A stretch of DNA of 41,623 bases from Luteitalea sp. GTDB taxonomy: Bacteria > Acidobacteriota > Vicinamibacteria > Vicinamibacterales > CAVVIG01. Position 1 is the first letter of the stretch. The number at the start of each line of letters is the position of its first letter. The position numbers and the translations under genes are program-made. This document shows positions 22,494-30,028 of this stretch, in pieces. The stretch is from NCBI GenBank assembly GCA_009380045.1, contig WHSN01000014.1, positions 1 to 41,623 of the forward strand, written 5' to 3'. The notes below the pieces were generated by a model. It did not search any database. It was not told the DNA's origin and worked only from the letters and a program-made list of their open reading frames with translations.

Positions 22494-25145
22494 TTGAAAA
22501 TTCGATGGAACTTGCCCGTCGTCGCGACCCTTCTGTGCCTGTCGGGGATTGTTGCGCCTGTCATGGCGCAGGCGCGGGCCTACGACGCTGCTCCGCCACT
22601 GCCGGCCCCTTCGGGCACGGTCGTCAACGTGTCAACCGAATCCGAGCTTCAGAACGCTGTCCGGGCCGCGGTTCCATTCACGACGATCGTCATCGCCCCA
22701 GGCACCTACAACCTGACCGGCCCCTTGTACTTGAACGGGGTCAACGACGTCACCCTGCGCGGTGCGACCAACAACCGCGACGATGTCGTGCTCGCCGGGA
22801 GGGGGATGACGAACAGCGCGGTGGAATTCGGCATCTGGACCAACGGCCAGCGGATTACCATCGCCAACCTCACGGTCCGGGACGTGTCCGACCATGCCGT
22901 CATCCTGAACGGCGGGGCCCAGTCGCCGCGCATCTACAACGTTCACCTGATCGACACCGGTCAACAGTTCGTCAAGTCGAATCCGGACGGCGGCGGCGGC
23001 GGGGTGAACAACGGCATCGTCGAGTACTCGGTGATCGAGTATTCGACGACGTCCCGTGACGCCTACACGAACGGGGTTGACGTTCACACCGGCAGCGGAT
23101 GGGTCGTCCGCCACAACCTGTTTCGCAATATCGCAGCGCCTGCCGGTCTGCTGGCAGGGCCGGCGGTACTCATCTGGAACGGATCGAGCAACGCCATCGT
23201 CGAGGGCAACACGTTCGTGAACTGCCAGCGCGAGGTCTCTCTGGGGCTCACCGAACGGACGCCCGACGACAATACCGGCGGCGTTGTCCGGAACAATTTC
23301 ATCTCCCGCGCCGCCGGCATCTACGGGGACGCGGGCATTCTCGTCGCGGACTCACCCGGCACCCAGGTGCTCCACAACACGGTGCTGTTGAAGGGCACCT
23401 ATGCCTACGCGATCGAGTATCGCTTTGCCGGGACACGGGGCGGCCTCATCGCCAACAACCTCACCTCCGCCCCGGTCCAGGCGCGGGATGGTGCGACCGG
23501 GACGGTGCGCTCGAACTACGAGGCGGCGAAGTCCTCGATGTTCGTGAACGCCGCTGCGGGCGACCTGCACCTGCTGCCCTCGGCGACCGCCGCGATGAAC
23601 CGGGTCGGGAGCGTGGCGGACGCGCCGAAAGACTGGGACAAGCAGCCGCGGCCGACCAACGGCACGGCCGACTACGGCGCTGACGAATTCGACGGGGAAG
23701 GGGAGCTTCCACCTTCGCCGCCGCCGTCGCCGAGCAACCAGCCGCCCCAGGTCAGCATCACCTCGCCGGCGTCTGGAACGACGTTGACCGCGCCGGCATC
23801 GATCGAACTGTCGGTCCAGGCGTCCGACAACGACGGGGCGGTGTCGAGCGTGTCGTTCTACAACGGTTCGACGCTGCTCGGTTCGGACGCAAGCGGTCCT
23901 TACACCTATACCTGGGCCAACGTGCCGGCAGGCACCTACACGCTGGCGGCGGTGGCAGTGGACAACGGTGGCGCATCCACGACGTCGTCGCCGGTGATCG
24001 TGACGGTTGGCCCCGGCGGCGGCAATCTGCCTTCACCTTGGGCCACTGCCGATATCGGGGCGCCGACCGTGGCCGGCTCGGCGGCCCATTCGAACGGGAC
24101 GTTCACGGTGGCAGGTGGAGGGATGGACATCTGGGGCAACACTGACCAGTTCAGGTTTGTCTACCGGACGATCACCGGCGACGGCGAGATCGTGGCGCGC
24201 GTCGCGTCGTTGACGAACCCGGACGGGTGGGCGAAGGCCGGCGTCATGATCCGCGAACAGCTCACGTCGGACTCCTCCCACGCCTTCGCGCTCGTAACGC
24301 CCAGCAACGGCGTGGCGTTCCAGCGCCGGCCCGATCTGGGCGGCATTACTCACCACACCGCCGGCGGTTTCGACGCCGCTCCCTACTGGCTGAAGATCGC
24401 GCGCGCCGGCTCCACCTTCAGCGCCTATCAATCAACGGACGGCTCGACGTGGACCTTGATTGGAACCGATACGGTAACGATGGGGACGACGGTGCATGCC
24501 GGCCTGGTGGTGCTCGGTCACAACGACGTCGCGCCGGCCACCGTGTCGATGACCAATGTGTCGGTATCGAACACACCTGGCAACACCCCGCCCACCGTCA
24601 GCCTGGATTCGCCAGCTAACGGCTCGACTTTCACCGCCCCGGCGTCGATCGCGTTGACGGCGACCGCCGCCGACGCGGATGGGTCGGTGACGGGGGTGGA
24701 GTTCTACAGCGGATCGACGCTGGTCGGGTCCGATTCGTCGAGGCCGTTCTCGTACACCTGGGCGAACGTGCCCGCCGGCGAGTACCGCATCACAGCGGCC
24801 GCTATCGACAATGGCGGGGCGCGGGCGACGTCGAACGCCGCGAGCATCACCGTGACCGGGGCGCCGGCTGCCACGCTGCAACTGGTGTTCACGCCGTCCG
24901 CGGATCACGATTCGAACGTGACCTCGTACAGGCTGGAGGTGTTCAGGGCAGGCCAGGACCCGGCCACGGCCACGGCGGCAGCGACCCAGAATCTGGGCAA
25001 GCCGGCGGTGGTCAGCGGCTCGATCTCCGCCGACATGCTGCCACTGGTGGCGCAGCTTCCGTCTGGGAGCTATATCGCGTCGGTGACGGCGGTGGGGCCG
25101 GGCGGCAGCACGCGGGGCGCTCCGTCGAATACCTTCGTTCGTTGA
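22494..25145 (+). CDS. secreted parallel beta-helix protein with Ig-like and DUF1349-like domains
   Basis: This is an 883-aa secreted protein. The TTG start at 22494, six bases after AGGGAG, gives a standard signal peptide (KIRWNLPVVATLLCLSGIVA, cleaved after VMAQA). Residues about 40-390 form a right-handed beta-helix of the pectate-lyase or chondroitinase type (TIVIAPGTYNLTGPLYLNGV, VVRHNLFRNI, AIVEGNTFVNC). After a Pro-rich linker come two near-identical Ig-like domains (PPQVSITSPASGTTLTAPAS at 23745-24005; PPTVSLDSPANGSTFTAPAS at 24591-24855). They flank a DUF1349/concanavalin-like sandwich. A fibronectin-like end finishes the protein, with no PEP-CTERM or LPXTG anchor. It may bind, cleave or epimerise the EPS; no catalytic residues are assigned. 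Confidence 0.85.
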   Translation: MKIRWNLPVVATLLCLSGIVAPVMAQARAYDAAPPLPAPSGTVVNVSTESELQNAVRAAVPFTTIVIAPGTYNLTGPLYLNGVNDVTLRGATNNRDDVVLAGRGMTNSAVEFGIWTNGQRITIANLTVRDVSDHAVILNGGAQSPRIYNVHLIDTGQQFVKSNPDGGGGGVNNGIVEYSVIEYSTTSRDAYTNGVDVHTGSGWVVRHNLFRNIAAPAGLLAGPAVLIWNGSSNAIVEGNTFVNCQREVSLGLTERTPDDNTGGVVRNNFISRAAGIYGDAGILVADSPGTQVLHNTVLLKGTYAYAIEYRFAGTRGGLIANNLTSAPVQARDGATGTVRSNYEAAKSSMFVNAAAGDLHLLPSATAAMNRVGSVADAPKDWDKQPRPTNGTADYGADEFDGEGELPPSPPPSPSNQPPQVSITSPASGTTLTAPASIELSVQASDNDGAVSSVSFYNGSTLLGSDASGPYTYTWANVPAGTYTLAAVAVDNGGASTTSSPVIVTVGPGGGNLPSPWATADIGAPTVAGSAAHSNGTFTVAGGGMDIWGNTDQFRFVYRTITGDGEIVARVASLTNPDGWAKAGVMIREQLTSDSSHAFALVTPSNGVAFQRRPDLGGITHHTAGGFDAAPYWLKIARAGSTFSAYQSTDGSTWTLIGTDTVTMGTTVHAGLVVLGHNDVAPATVSMTNVSVSNTPGNTPPTVSLDSPANGSTFTAPASIALTATAADADGSVTGVEFYSGSTLVGSDSSRPFSYTWANVPAGEYRITAAAIDNGGARATSNAASITVTGAPAATLQLVFTPSADHDSNVTSYRLEVFRAGQDPATATAAATQNLGKPAVVSGSISADMLPLVAQLPSGSYIASVTAVGPGGSTRGAPSNTFVR

Positions 25146-25245
25146 GCGGCCGAACGTGGCGGCCCGTGGAGCGGTTTCGATGAATCAGTGCTACCGGACT
25201 CGACGTTGGCCGCAGAGACTGCAGAGCGCGCGAAGTTCCTCATGG

Positions 25246-26676
25246 TTATGAGTGGGTGCTCGGCACGGTGTCTGGTCGCCGCCCGGAGGCGCCAGGCTGG
25301 ACTACCCGTTGTGGCAGCGGCGCCTGGGGAATCGGCCGGTCAGCTCCAGGGCGTCGTGCGGATTTCAGGAACTCGTAATCGGCGGCGAATCGTTTGCCAT
25401 CCTGTTCGTCCCAGTATGCCATCCGGTTCAGCGCGCCCACTTTCACCACCGGATCGCGCGACCAGGTTTCACCGAGTCCGAGGGCGACCGGCCGGATGGC
25501 AGTTGTCAGGGCCTCTGTCGCACTTTGACAGGACATGTGAGACAGCACCCAGTCGCGGGGATGATACCTGTGATGAGAGTCGCGGAATTCGAGGAGGGTG
25601 GCTGGCAGGTCCTGCTCAGCGCAGAAGCGACCGGTCAAGGCGTTGAGATAAGGCAGACAAAACCCGTAGTTGAACCCGGTTCTCATGATGCACGGGACAT
25701 TTGCCAACATGCCTTCGATGACGCCGCGGTTGAATCCTTCGCGGCGCGACCAGAGCAGGTTCACTTTTGCACGGTTATAGAGAACATTCACATCCGATGG
25801 TGACAGCCATTCGTGAACTTCGATCTGATCGGCGATTCCGAAATAGTCAGCCTGCCGGAGGATATCGTCCTTCGAGAGCCCGGAGGGATAGCCGGCAACT
25901 GCCATCGTCAAGACGTGCCCCCGACGCCGCAGCGTCTGGAGGGTCTTGAAGACACGATGATGGCGTTTGAATGCCGCCCAACTGGCAATCATCACGATGT
26001 CGAGATTCTTGGGGGTGTCAGGAATCGGGCGAATCAGCCGGTGGTCGATCCACCAGTTCGCCGCGGTGGGTACTGGCACGAAGTTGTTGCCTGCTCGACC
26101 GAGGACCTCTGTATCGCGGGGCTCGACCGATTGGACGAAAACGGGGAACGCAAATTGTGAATACGAAAGGATGTCCAGATCGCAGTAGCCGCTCCAGCTC
26201 GGCTCGAAGACCAGGTAGTACCGCTGAGCGATGGCTTCGACGTCGAACAGCCGTGCGAACAGCGAAAACACGAACGAGTAATCGAGAACGACGATGCCGC
26301 GCTCGTTCGTCGAGGGGGACTTGAGGACGAGGATGCGCGTCCCCAGCAGGCGCTCGGGTTCGTCGATGAACCGTTGTGTGCTCGGAGCACTACCGGAAGT
26401 GGCGATGTATCGAGCGCTGATGGTCGCCGTCTGGAGGTCGCGTGAAACGAGTCGCCACGACAGGCGATCGGTCAGCGACGTGTAGGCGGCGCGGTGCACC
26501 GCGGCGGCCACTTCCACGGCTTTCAGGCGGGAGCCGAGCAACTGGTAGGCCGCGGCGAGTGCCATTCCGGCGGCGCCGAACACCAGGCGCCCGATCGAGG
26601 AGTCGAAACCGGCATATTCGCGGAGGCTGCGCTTCCTGATGGCAATGGCGGTGAGGACCCGTTGGGCGAACGTCAC
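25246..26676 (-). CDS. glycosyltransferase, GT4-like
   Basis: This 476-aa protein has a GT-B donor-binding half: LDIVMIASWAAFKRHHRVFK, LTMAVAGYPSGLSKDDIL, IEVHEWLSPSDVNVLYNRAK and SRREGFNRGVIEGMLANVP. The last is the family's nucleotide-sugar-binding motif. The N-terminal 60 residues are basic then hydrophobic (IGRLVFGAAGMALAAAYQLL), and the acceptor half is poorly conserved. The GTG start at 26676 has GGAG about 10 nt upstream. It stands alone: convergent with the beta-helix gene and divergent from the secreted orphan. The tail after about residue 430 is low-complexity Pro/Arg-rich. Confidence 0.8.
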   Translation of the reverse strand: MTFAQRVLTAIAIRKRSLREYAGFDSSIGRLVFGAAGMALAAAYQLLGSRLKAVEVAAAVHRAAYTSLTDRLSWRLVSRDLQTATISARYIATSGSAPSTQRFIDEPERLLGTRILVLKSPSTNERGIVVLDYSFVFSLFARLFDVEAIAQRYYLVFEPSWSGYCDLDILSYSQFAFPVFVQSVEPRDTEVLGRAGNNFVPVPTAANWWIDHRLIRPIPDTPKNLDIVMIASWAAFKRHHRVFKTLQTLRRRGHVLTMAVAGYPSGLSKDDILRQADYFGIADQIEVHEWLSPSDVNVLYNRAKVNLLWSRREGFNRGVIEGMLANVPCIMRTGFNYGFCLPYLNALTGRFCAEQDLPATLLEFRDSHHRYHPRDWVLSHMSCQSATEALTTAIRPVALGLGETWSRDPVVKVGALNRMAYWDEQDGKRFAADYEFLKSARRPGADRPIPQAPLPQRVVQPGASGRRPDTVPSTHS

Positions 26677-26884
26677 AGTAGCGGAACTCCATTGGTTCTG
26701 GGGTCGGAGAGGGCCGGCCTGGCGTGGTCGCTGGCGAGTCCTCAGGGACTATATCGGCGCGAGGGTGGTCGTCCCGGAGGTTCGACGTGCGACTCGTGGC
26801 TCAGGGTCTCCGGCATCACCCGCGGCGACCACGTTACGGCTAAAGGGAGCGACACCAGGCAAACTGATCGCGGCCGATGGCTAT

Positions 26885-26899
26885 TGGCACTTGTCTTGC
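26885..26899 (+). promoter_or_regulatory. sigma54 (-24/-12) promoter candidate, near-consensus
   Basis: TGGCACTTGTCTTGC carries the full TGGCAC and TTGC elements at exact GG-N10-GC spacing, the best match in the window. Initiation is predicted near 26911, followed by GGAGG (26917-26921) and ATG 26926, so the 5' untranslated region would be only about 15 nt. The upstream 200 bp contains GGAAC and GGTTC arms (26684-26700) that resemble the 3384 palindrome. Confidence 0.75.
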
Positions 26900-26925
26900 G
26901 CTGATCGGCGCATTCCGGAGGTTCG

Positions 26926-28323
26926 ATGAAACGGCTGCTCAAGGTGTGTTTGGTTGGAGTTACCGCAATAACCCTGGGGAAGCTCCTGGCTCCGACCGGG
27001 GCGGCAGCGGCCGGGTCGCTCTTGACCCAGGCTGATTTCACCTACGTCGGCGCCTTCAAGCTGCCGAGCGGAAGCGCCGGTTCTCCGGCAGACACGTTCG
27101 ATTACGGCGGGGCGTACGTCGCGGGAAACGTCTACGACGACCCGGCGAACGGGAAGACGCTGTTCGTCAAGGGCTATTTGTCGGCGCTCCAGGTGTCGAG
27201 CCGGGTGAGCGTGGCTCAGGTCAAGATCCCGACAGACATCCGGAACCCGCATTCAGTCGGCCTGAACGGCTTGACGACCGCCAGCCGCGTTCAGGGGTTC
27301 GGGGACCCGAGCCGCGGCATCGGCAGCAGCATCCTGACGTCGGCGGGGTTCGGCAGCATGATTGTCTACGGGGGCAAGCTGATCGGCACCGAGGCGATCG
27401 CGTACGACGGGAACTGTTCGCAGAGTAAATCGGCGTGGGTCAGCCCGATAGACTTCTCCCAATCGGCACAGGCGACCGGACCCTATGCCTTCACGGAGTC
27501 GGTGACGCCGCGGATCCTCGGCGGTGGCTTCATGGCCATCGTCCCACCCGAATGGCGTTCGGCGTTCGGCGCGCCGGTGGTCAGCGGCAACGGGCCGACG
27601 TCGATTATCTCCTGCGGCTCCCCAGGACCGTCGCTTCATGCGATTGATGCGGATGCCCTGGTTGCGCAGCCGCCAGCCTCGACCCGCATCGCCTCGGCGC
27701 CGCTGGTCTACTACGAGGACGGCATTCACTCGACCCTGGGACTCTGGAACTCGAATCGCCCGAACCAGATCGTGGACGGGAAGGCGGTTCCCAGCATCAC
27801 GGTGACCGATCCGCACGGCCGTGGCACGTTCACCATGGCCTACGAAGACAACTCGATGCGGATCCAGGGCGTGCTGTTCGCCGATGGAACCGAGAGCGTG
27901 TTGTTCTTCGGCAACAAGGGGCTCGGGCCTTACTGCTATGGCACCGGCACCGAGTGCGGGGATCCGGACAACCGGGATTCCAAGGGCGACCATGCCTATC
28001 CGTACACCGAGTTCGTCTGGGCCTACGACGTCAACGAGCTGCTAGCGGTGAAGCAGGGCTCGAAACGTCCCTGGGACGTGGTTCCGTACACCGGATGGGC
28101 GTTCAGCGTGTTCGGCGACGGATCCGGCGGCCGGGGCGTGGGCGTGGCATGGGACCCGGCGACGCGCCTGGCGTACATGGTCGTCGATCGCGGGAACTAT
28201 CCCGCGCCGCTGGTGCACGTCTTCAAGGTTGGCGGCGGCAGCTCCGTGCCGCCGGCGCCGCCACCACCGCCCGCAACGCCACCACCGCCCGCGCCGCCAA
28301 CGGGGGTGCGCGTGATCGGATAG
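26926..28323 (+). CDS. secreted protein of unknown function, sigma54-linked
   Basis: This 465-aa protein has a signal peptide (KRLLKVCLVGVTAITLGKLL, cleaved near GAAAAG). I do not recognise the family. The mature part opens with LLTQADFTYVGAFKLPSG and has repeated beta-rich segments with FGGG/YGG turns (TFDYGGAYVAGN, YGGKLIGTEAIAYDGN, VLFFGNKGLGPYCYGTGTEC). These suggest a beta-propeller-like or lectin-like extracellular domain. Several cysteines could pair. The C-terminus is a Pro-rich stretch ending PPAPPTGVRVIG, the kind of linker that normally leads into another Ig-like or Fn3 domain that is absent here. ATG 26926 has GGAGG 4 nt upstream. Flanking EPS genes suggest a matrix protein. Confidence 0.7.
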   Translation: MKRLLKVCLVGVTAITLGKLLAPTGAAAAGSLLTQADFTYVGAFKLPSGSAGSPADTFDYGGAYVAGNVYDDPANGKTLFVKGYLSALQVSSRVSVAQVKIPTDIRNPHSVGLNGLTTASRVQGFGDPSRGIGSSILTSAGFGSMIVYGGKLIGTEAIAYDGNCSQSKSAWVSPIDFSQSAQATGPYAFTESVTPRILGGGFMAIVPPEWRSAFGAPVVSGNGPTSIISCGSPGPSLHAIDADALVAQPPASTRIASAPLVYYEDGIHSTLGLWNSNRPNQIVDGKAVPSITVTDPHGRGTFTMAYEDNSMRIQGVLFADGTESVLFFGNKGLGPYCYGTGTECGDPDNRDSKGDHAYPYTEFVWAYDVNELLAVKQGSKRPWDVVPYTGWAFSVFGDGSGGRGVGVAWDPATRLAYMVVDRGNYPAPLVHVFKVGGGSSVPPAPPPPPATPPPPAPPTGVRVIG

Positions 28324-28346
28324 CTTCCGGGACTCTACGCGGGACA

Positions 28347-28386
28347 AGGAGCCTTTAGTCTGGTAATACTCGGACTAAAGGCTCCT
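28347..28386. terminator. 14-bp perfect inverted repeat, terminator- or REP-like
   Basis: AGGAGCCTTTAGTC (28347-28360) and GACTAAAGGCTCCT (28373-28386) are exact reverse complements around a 12-base loop, 24 bp after the secreted orphan's stop. The stem is strong, but no T-run follows, so it may act in mRNA end protection or Rho-assisted termination. It may also be one copy of a dispersed palindromic repeat. Confidence 0.65.
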
Positions 28387-28468
28387 CGACGTTTGCGGCG
28401 GCACGGCCCGGGGCCCCTAAGGCCCTCATCAAACGGCGCTTAGCCCACAATCGCGGCCGGCGTCTCCA

Positions 28469-28483
28469 TGGCGGGCGGTTTGC
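28469..28483 (+). promoter_or_regulatory. sigma54-like promoter candidate for polymerase gene
   Basis: TGGCGGGCGGTTTGC keeps TGGC and TTTGC with exact GG-N10-GC spacing; the A of the -24 box is G. Initiation would fall near 28495, about 22 nt before GTG 28517. GGCGGTTTGCC is shared with the weaker element at 29927. Confidence 0.5.
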
Positions 28484-28490
28484 CTTGGAG

Positions 28491-28517
28491 AGGGATATCC
28501 CTCGTCCACTGGACGAG
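28491..28517. promoter_or_regulatory. two overlapping palindromes at the polymerase start
   Basis: AGGGATATCCCT (28491-28502) is a perfect 12-bp palindrome. CTCGTCCACTGGACGAG (28501-28517) is an inverted repeat able to form a seven-pair stem with an ACT loop. The second ends on the first base of GTG 28517, so in mRNA it could hide that start. Either may be an operator or a translation control element. Confidence 0.4.
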
Positions 28518-29860
28518 TGGGCAACCAACACGTGCTGAGAGCCGCTCTCGTCTGTCTCGTTCTATGCATAGGGATGTTCGGGGCCGTCCGCAGCCGGTTT
28601 GCGGCGCTGCTCCTCTATCTCTGGTTTGCTTTTTTCCGCCCGCAGGAGTGGGTGTATTTCGATCTCGGGGCCCTTCATCTCTCCCTTGCCATCGCGCTGC
28701 TGCTGATCGTTCCATCTGTCTTCAGCGGCATCTGGCCCAATCTCACTCATCCGCTCTCGGTGGGGATGATCCTGTTCCTGGCGACGGCGCTGCTGTCCCA
28801 AGTCCAGGCCGTCGACGCAGCCTTTGGCTGGCAGTGGATTGAATACCTCGCCAGCCTCACTTGCGTTTCATTGTTCAGCGTCTCGATCATCCGCACGCGT
28901 CGCGAGCTCCTGCTCGCCGTTGCCGTGATCACCGGCTCATTGGGATTTCACGCCGCGAAAGCCGGGCTGGCCTCGATGCTCGCTGGAGGGCTGCAGTTTG
29001 CCGACGGCCTCGCCGGCCCCTGGGTTGACAACAACGGCTACGCGCTTGCGGGCGCCATGATTGTCTACCCGCTCGTCGCTGTCGGCCAGAACGTCCGCCG
29101 CCGCTCTGTTCGTTACGTGTGCTACCTCGCCGCGGGCCTCACGGTCTGCACCATTGTCAGCACGTTTTCGCGTGAGGGCTTCCTGGCGCTGGCGACGGCG
29201 ACTGTGGTGTTCATCCTGCTTCAGCGCCGGCGTCTGATGATGGTGACGGTGCTCGCCGCCGTGTTGCTGGCGGGTATTGCGGTGGTCCCGGTCCCCGACG
29301 GCTACCGGGAGCGCATTCAGACCATTCACACCTACAGGGAGGTTGCCGACGAATCGGCCATCAGCCGTCTGCATTTCTGGCAGGTCGGCCTCGAGATGGG
29401 CCTCGACCGCCCCTTCGGCGTCGGCCTGAGAAACTTCGATGCCGCCTACGACAGGTACGACTTCCTGGACGGCGCCTATGGCACTCACCGATCGGTGCAC
29501 AACAGTCATGTGCAGGTGCTGGCTGAAATGGGGTTTCCCGGGCTGGTGGTTTGGCTCAGTCTGCTCGGCTATTCAGGCTGGGTCGGGTTGAAAGTGCGAT
29601 CCCGCGCCAGCCGCGGCGACCTCTCCAGCGAGGAGCACTATTTCGATTTCACGATGGCCAACGCACTCCTGGCATCGATGAGCGCGTTTGTCATCGGCGG
29701 TTCGTTCATTGCCCTGGCGCTGAACGATCTCACGTGGCTGACCTTCGCGCTCGTGGCGTCGATGGAGCGCCTGTCACGCGTTGACGCCGGCGCGCGGGCC
29801 CCGGCCTATCCGGTCCTGGGAGGCAATCTGGCGCCGGTGAGCCATGCGGCGAAGATCTGA
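28517..29860 (+). CDS. O-antigen polymerase/ligase-like membrane protein, XrtA-locus type
   Basis: This is a 447-aa multi-spanning inner-membrane protein with about ten hydrophobic segments. It resembles the O-glycosylation ligase of exosortase-A loci and the Wzy/WaaL superfamily: LLLYLWFAFFRPQEWVYFDL in the second helix, STFSREGFLALATA before a later helix, and a large periplasmic loop. In that loop, RLHFWQVGLEMGLDRPFGVG and THRSVHNSHVQVLAEMGFPG hold the conserved catalytic-region His. It would join lipid-linked repeat units or pass glycan to an acceptor. The start is unsure: GTG 28517 lies in a hairpin, and GTG 28532 (LRAALVCLVL) suits the family's usual N-terminus better. Confidence 0.85.
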   Translation: MGNQHVLRAALVCLVLCIGMFGAVRSRFAALLLYLWFAFFRPQEWVYFDLGALHLSLAIALLLIVPSVFSGIWPNLTHPLSVGMILFLATALLSQVQAVDAAFGWQWIEYLASLTCVSLFSVSIIRTRRELLLAVAVITGSLGFHAAKAGLASMLAGGLQFADGLAGPWVDNNGYALAGAMIVYPLVAVGQNVRRRSVRYVCYLAAGLTVCTIVSTFSREGFLALATATVVFILLQRRRLMMVTVLAAVLLAGIAVVPVPDGYRERIQTIHTYREVADESAISRLHFWQVGLEMGLDRPFGVGLRNFDAAYDRYDFLDGAYGTHRSVHNSHVQVLAEMGFPGLVVWLSLLGYSGWVGLKVRSRASRGDLSSEEHYFDFTMANALLASMSAFVIGGSFIALALNDLTWLTFALVASMERLSRVDAGARAPAYPVLGGNLAPVSHAAKI

Positions 29861-29926
29861 ATTGCGCCCGGACGCACGGCGCCGGCGGCCGTCTCGTGGC
29901 GTCGCTGTCGATGCCGGTTCCACCAC

Positions 29927-29941
29927 TGGAAGGCGGTTTGC
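29927..29941 (+). promoter_or_regulatory. weak sigma54-like element before glycosyltransferase
   Basis: TGGAAGGCGGTTTGC has GG-N10-GC spacing and a good -12 half but A for C in the -24 box. It shares GGCGGTTTGCC with 28469-28483. Initiation near 29953 would leave about 76 nt before ATG 30029. Confidence 0.3.
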
Positions 29942-30028
29942 CGTGTTCTCGGAGCTTGATGTCGCGCGTGATGCACGGTTCCAACGTGTGCTCCTGCCAC
30001 GGTTCAGGCGTCTGGCAATAGTTTGCGG

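Noticed and set aside
30013-30026. TGGCAATAGTTTGC as a sigma54 promoter just before the 30029 glycosyltransferase
   Set aside because: The GG-GC spacing is nine, not ten, and initiation would fall inside the coding region.
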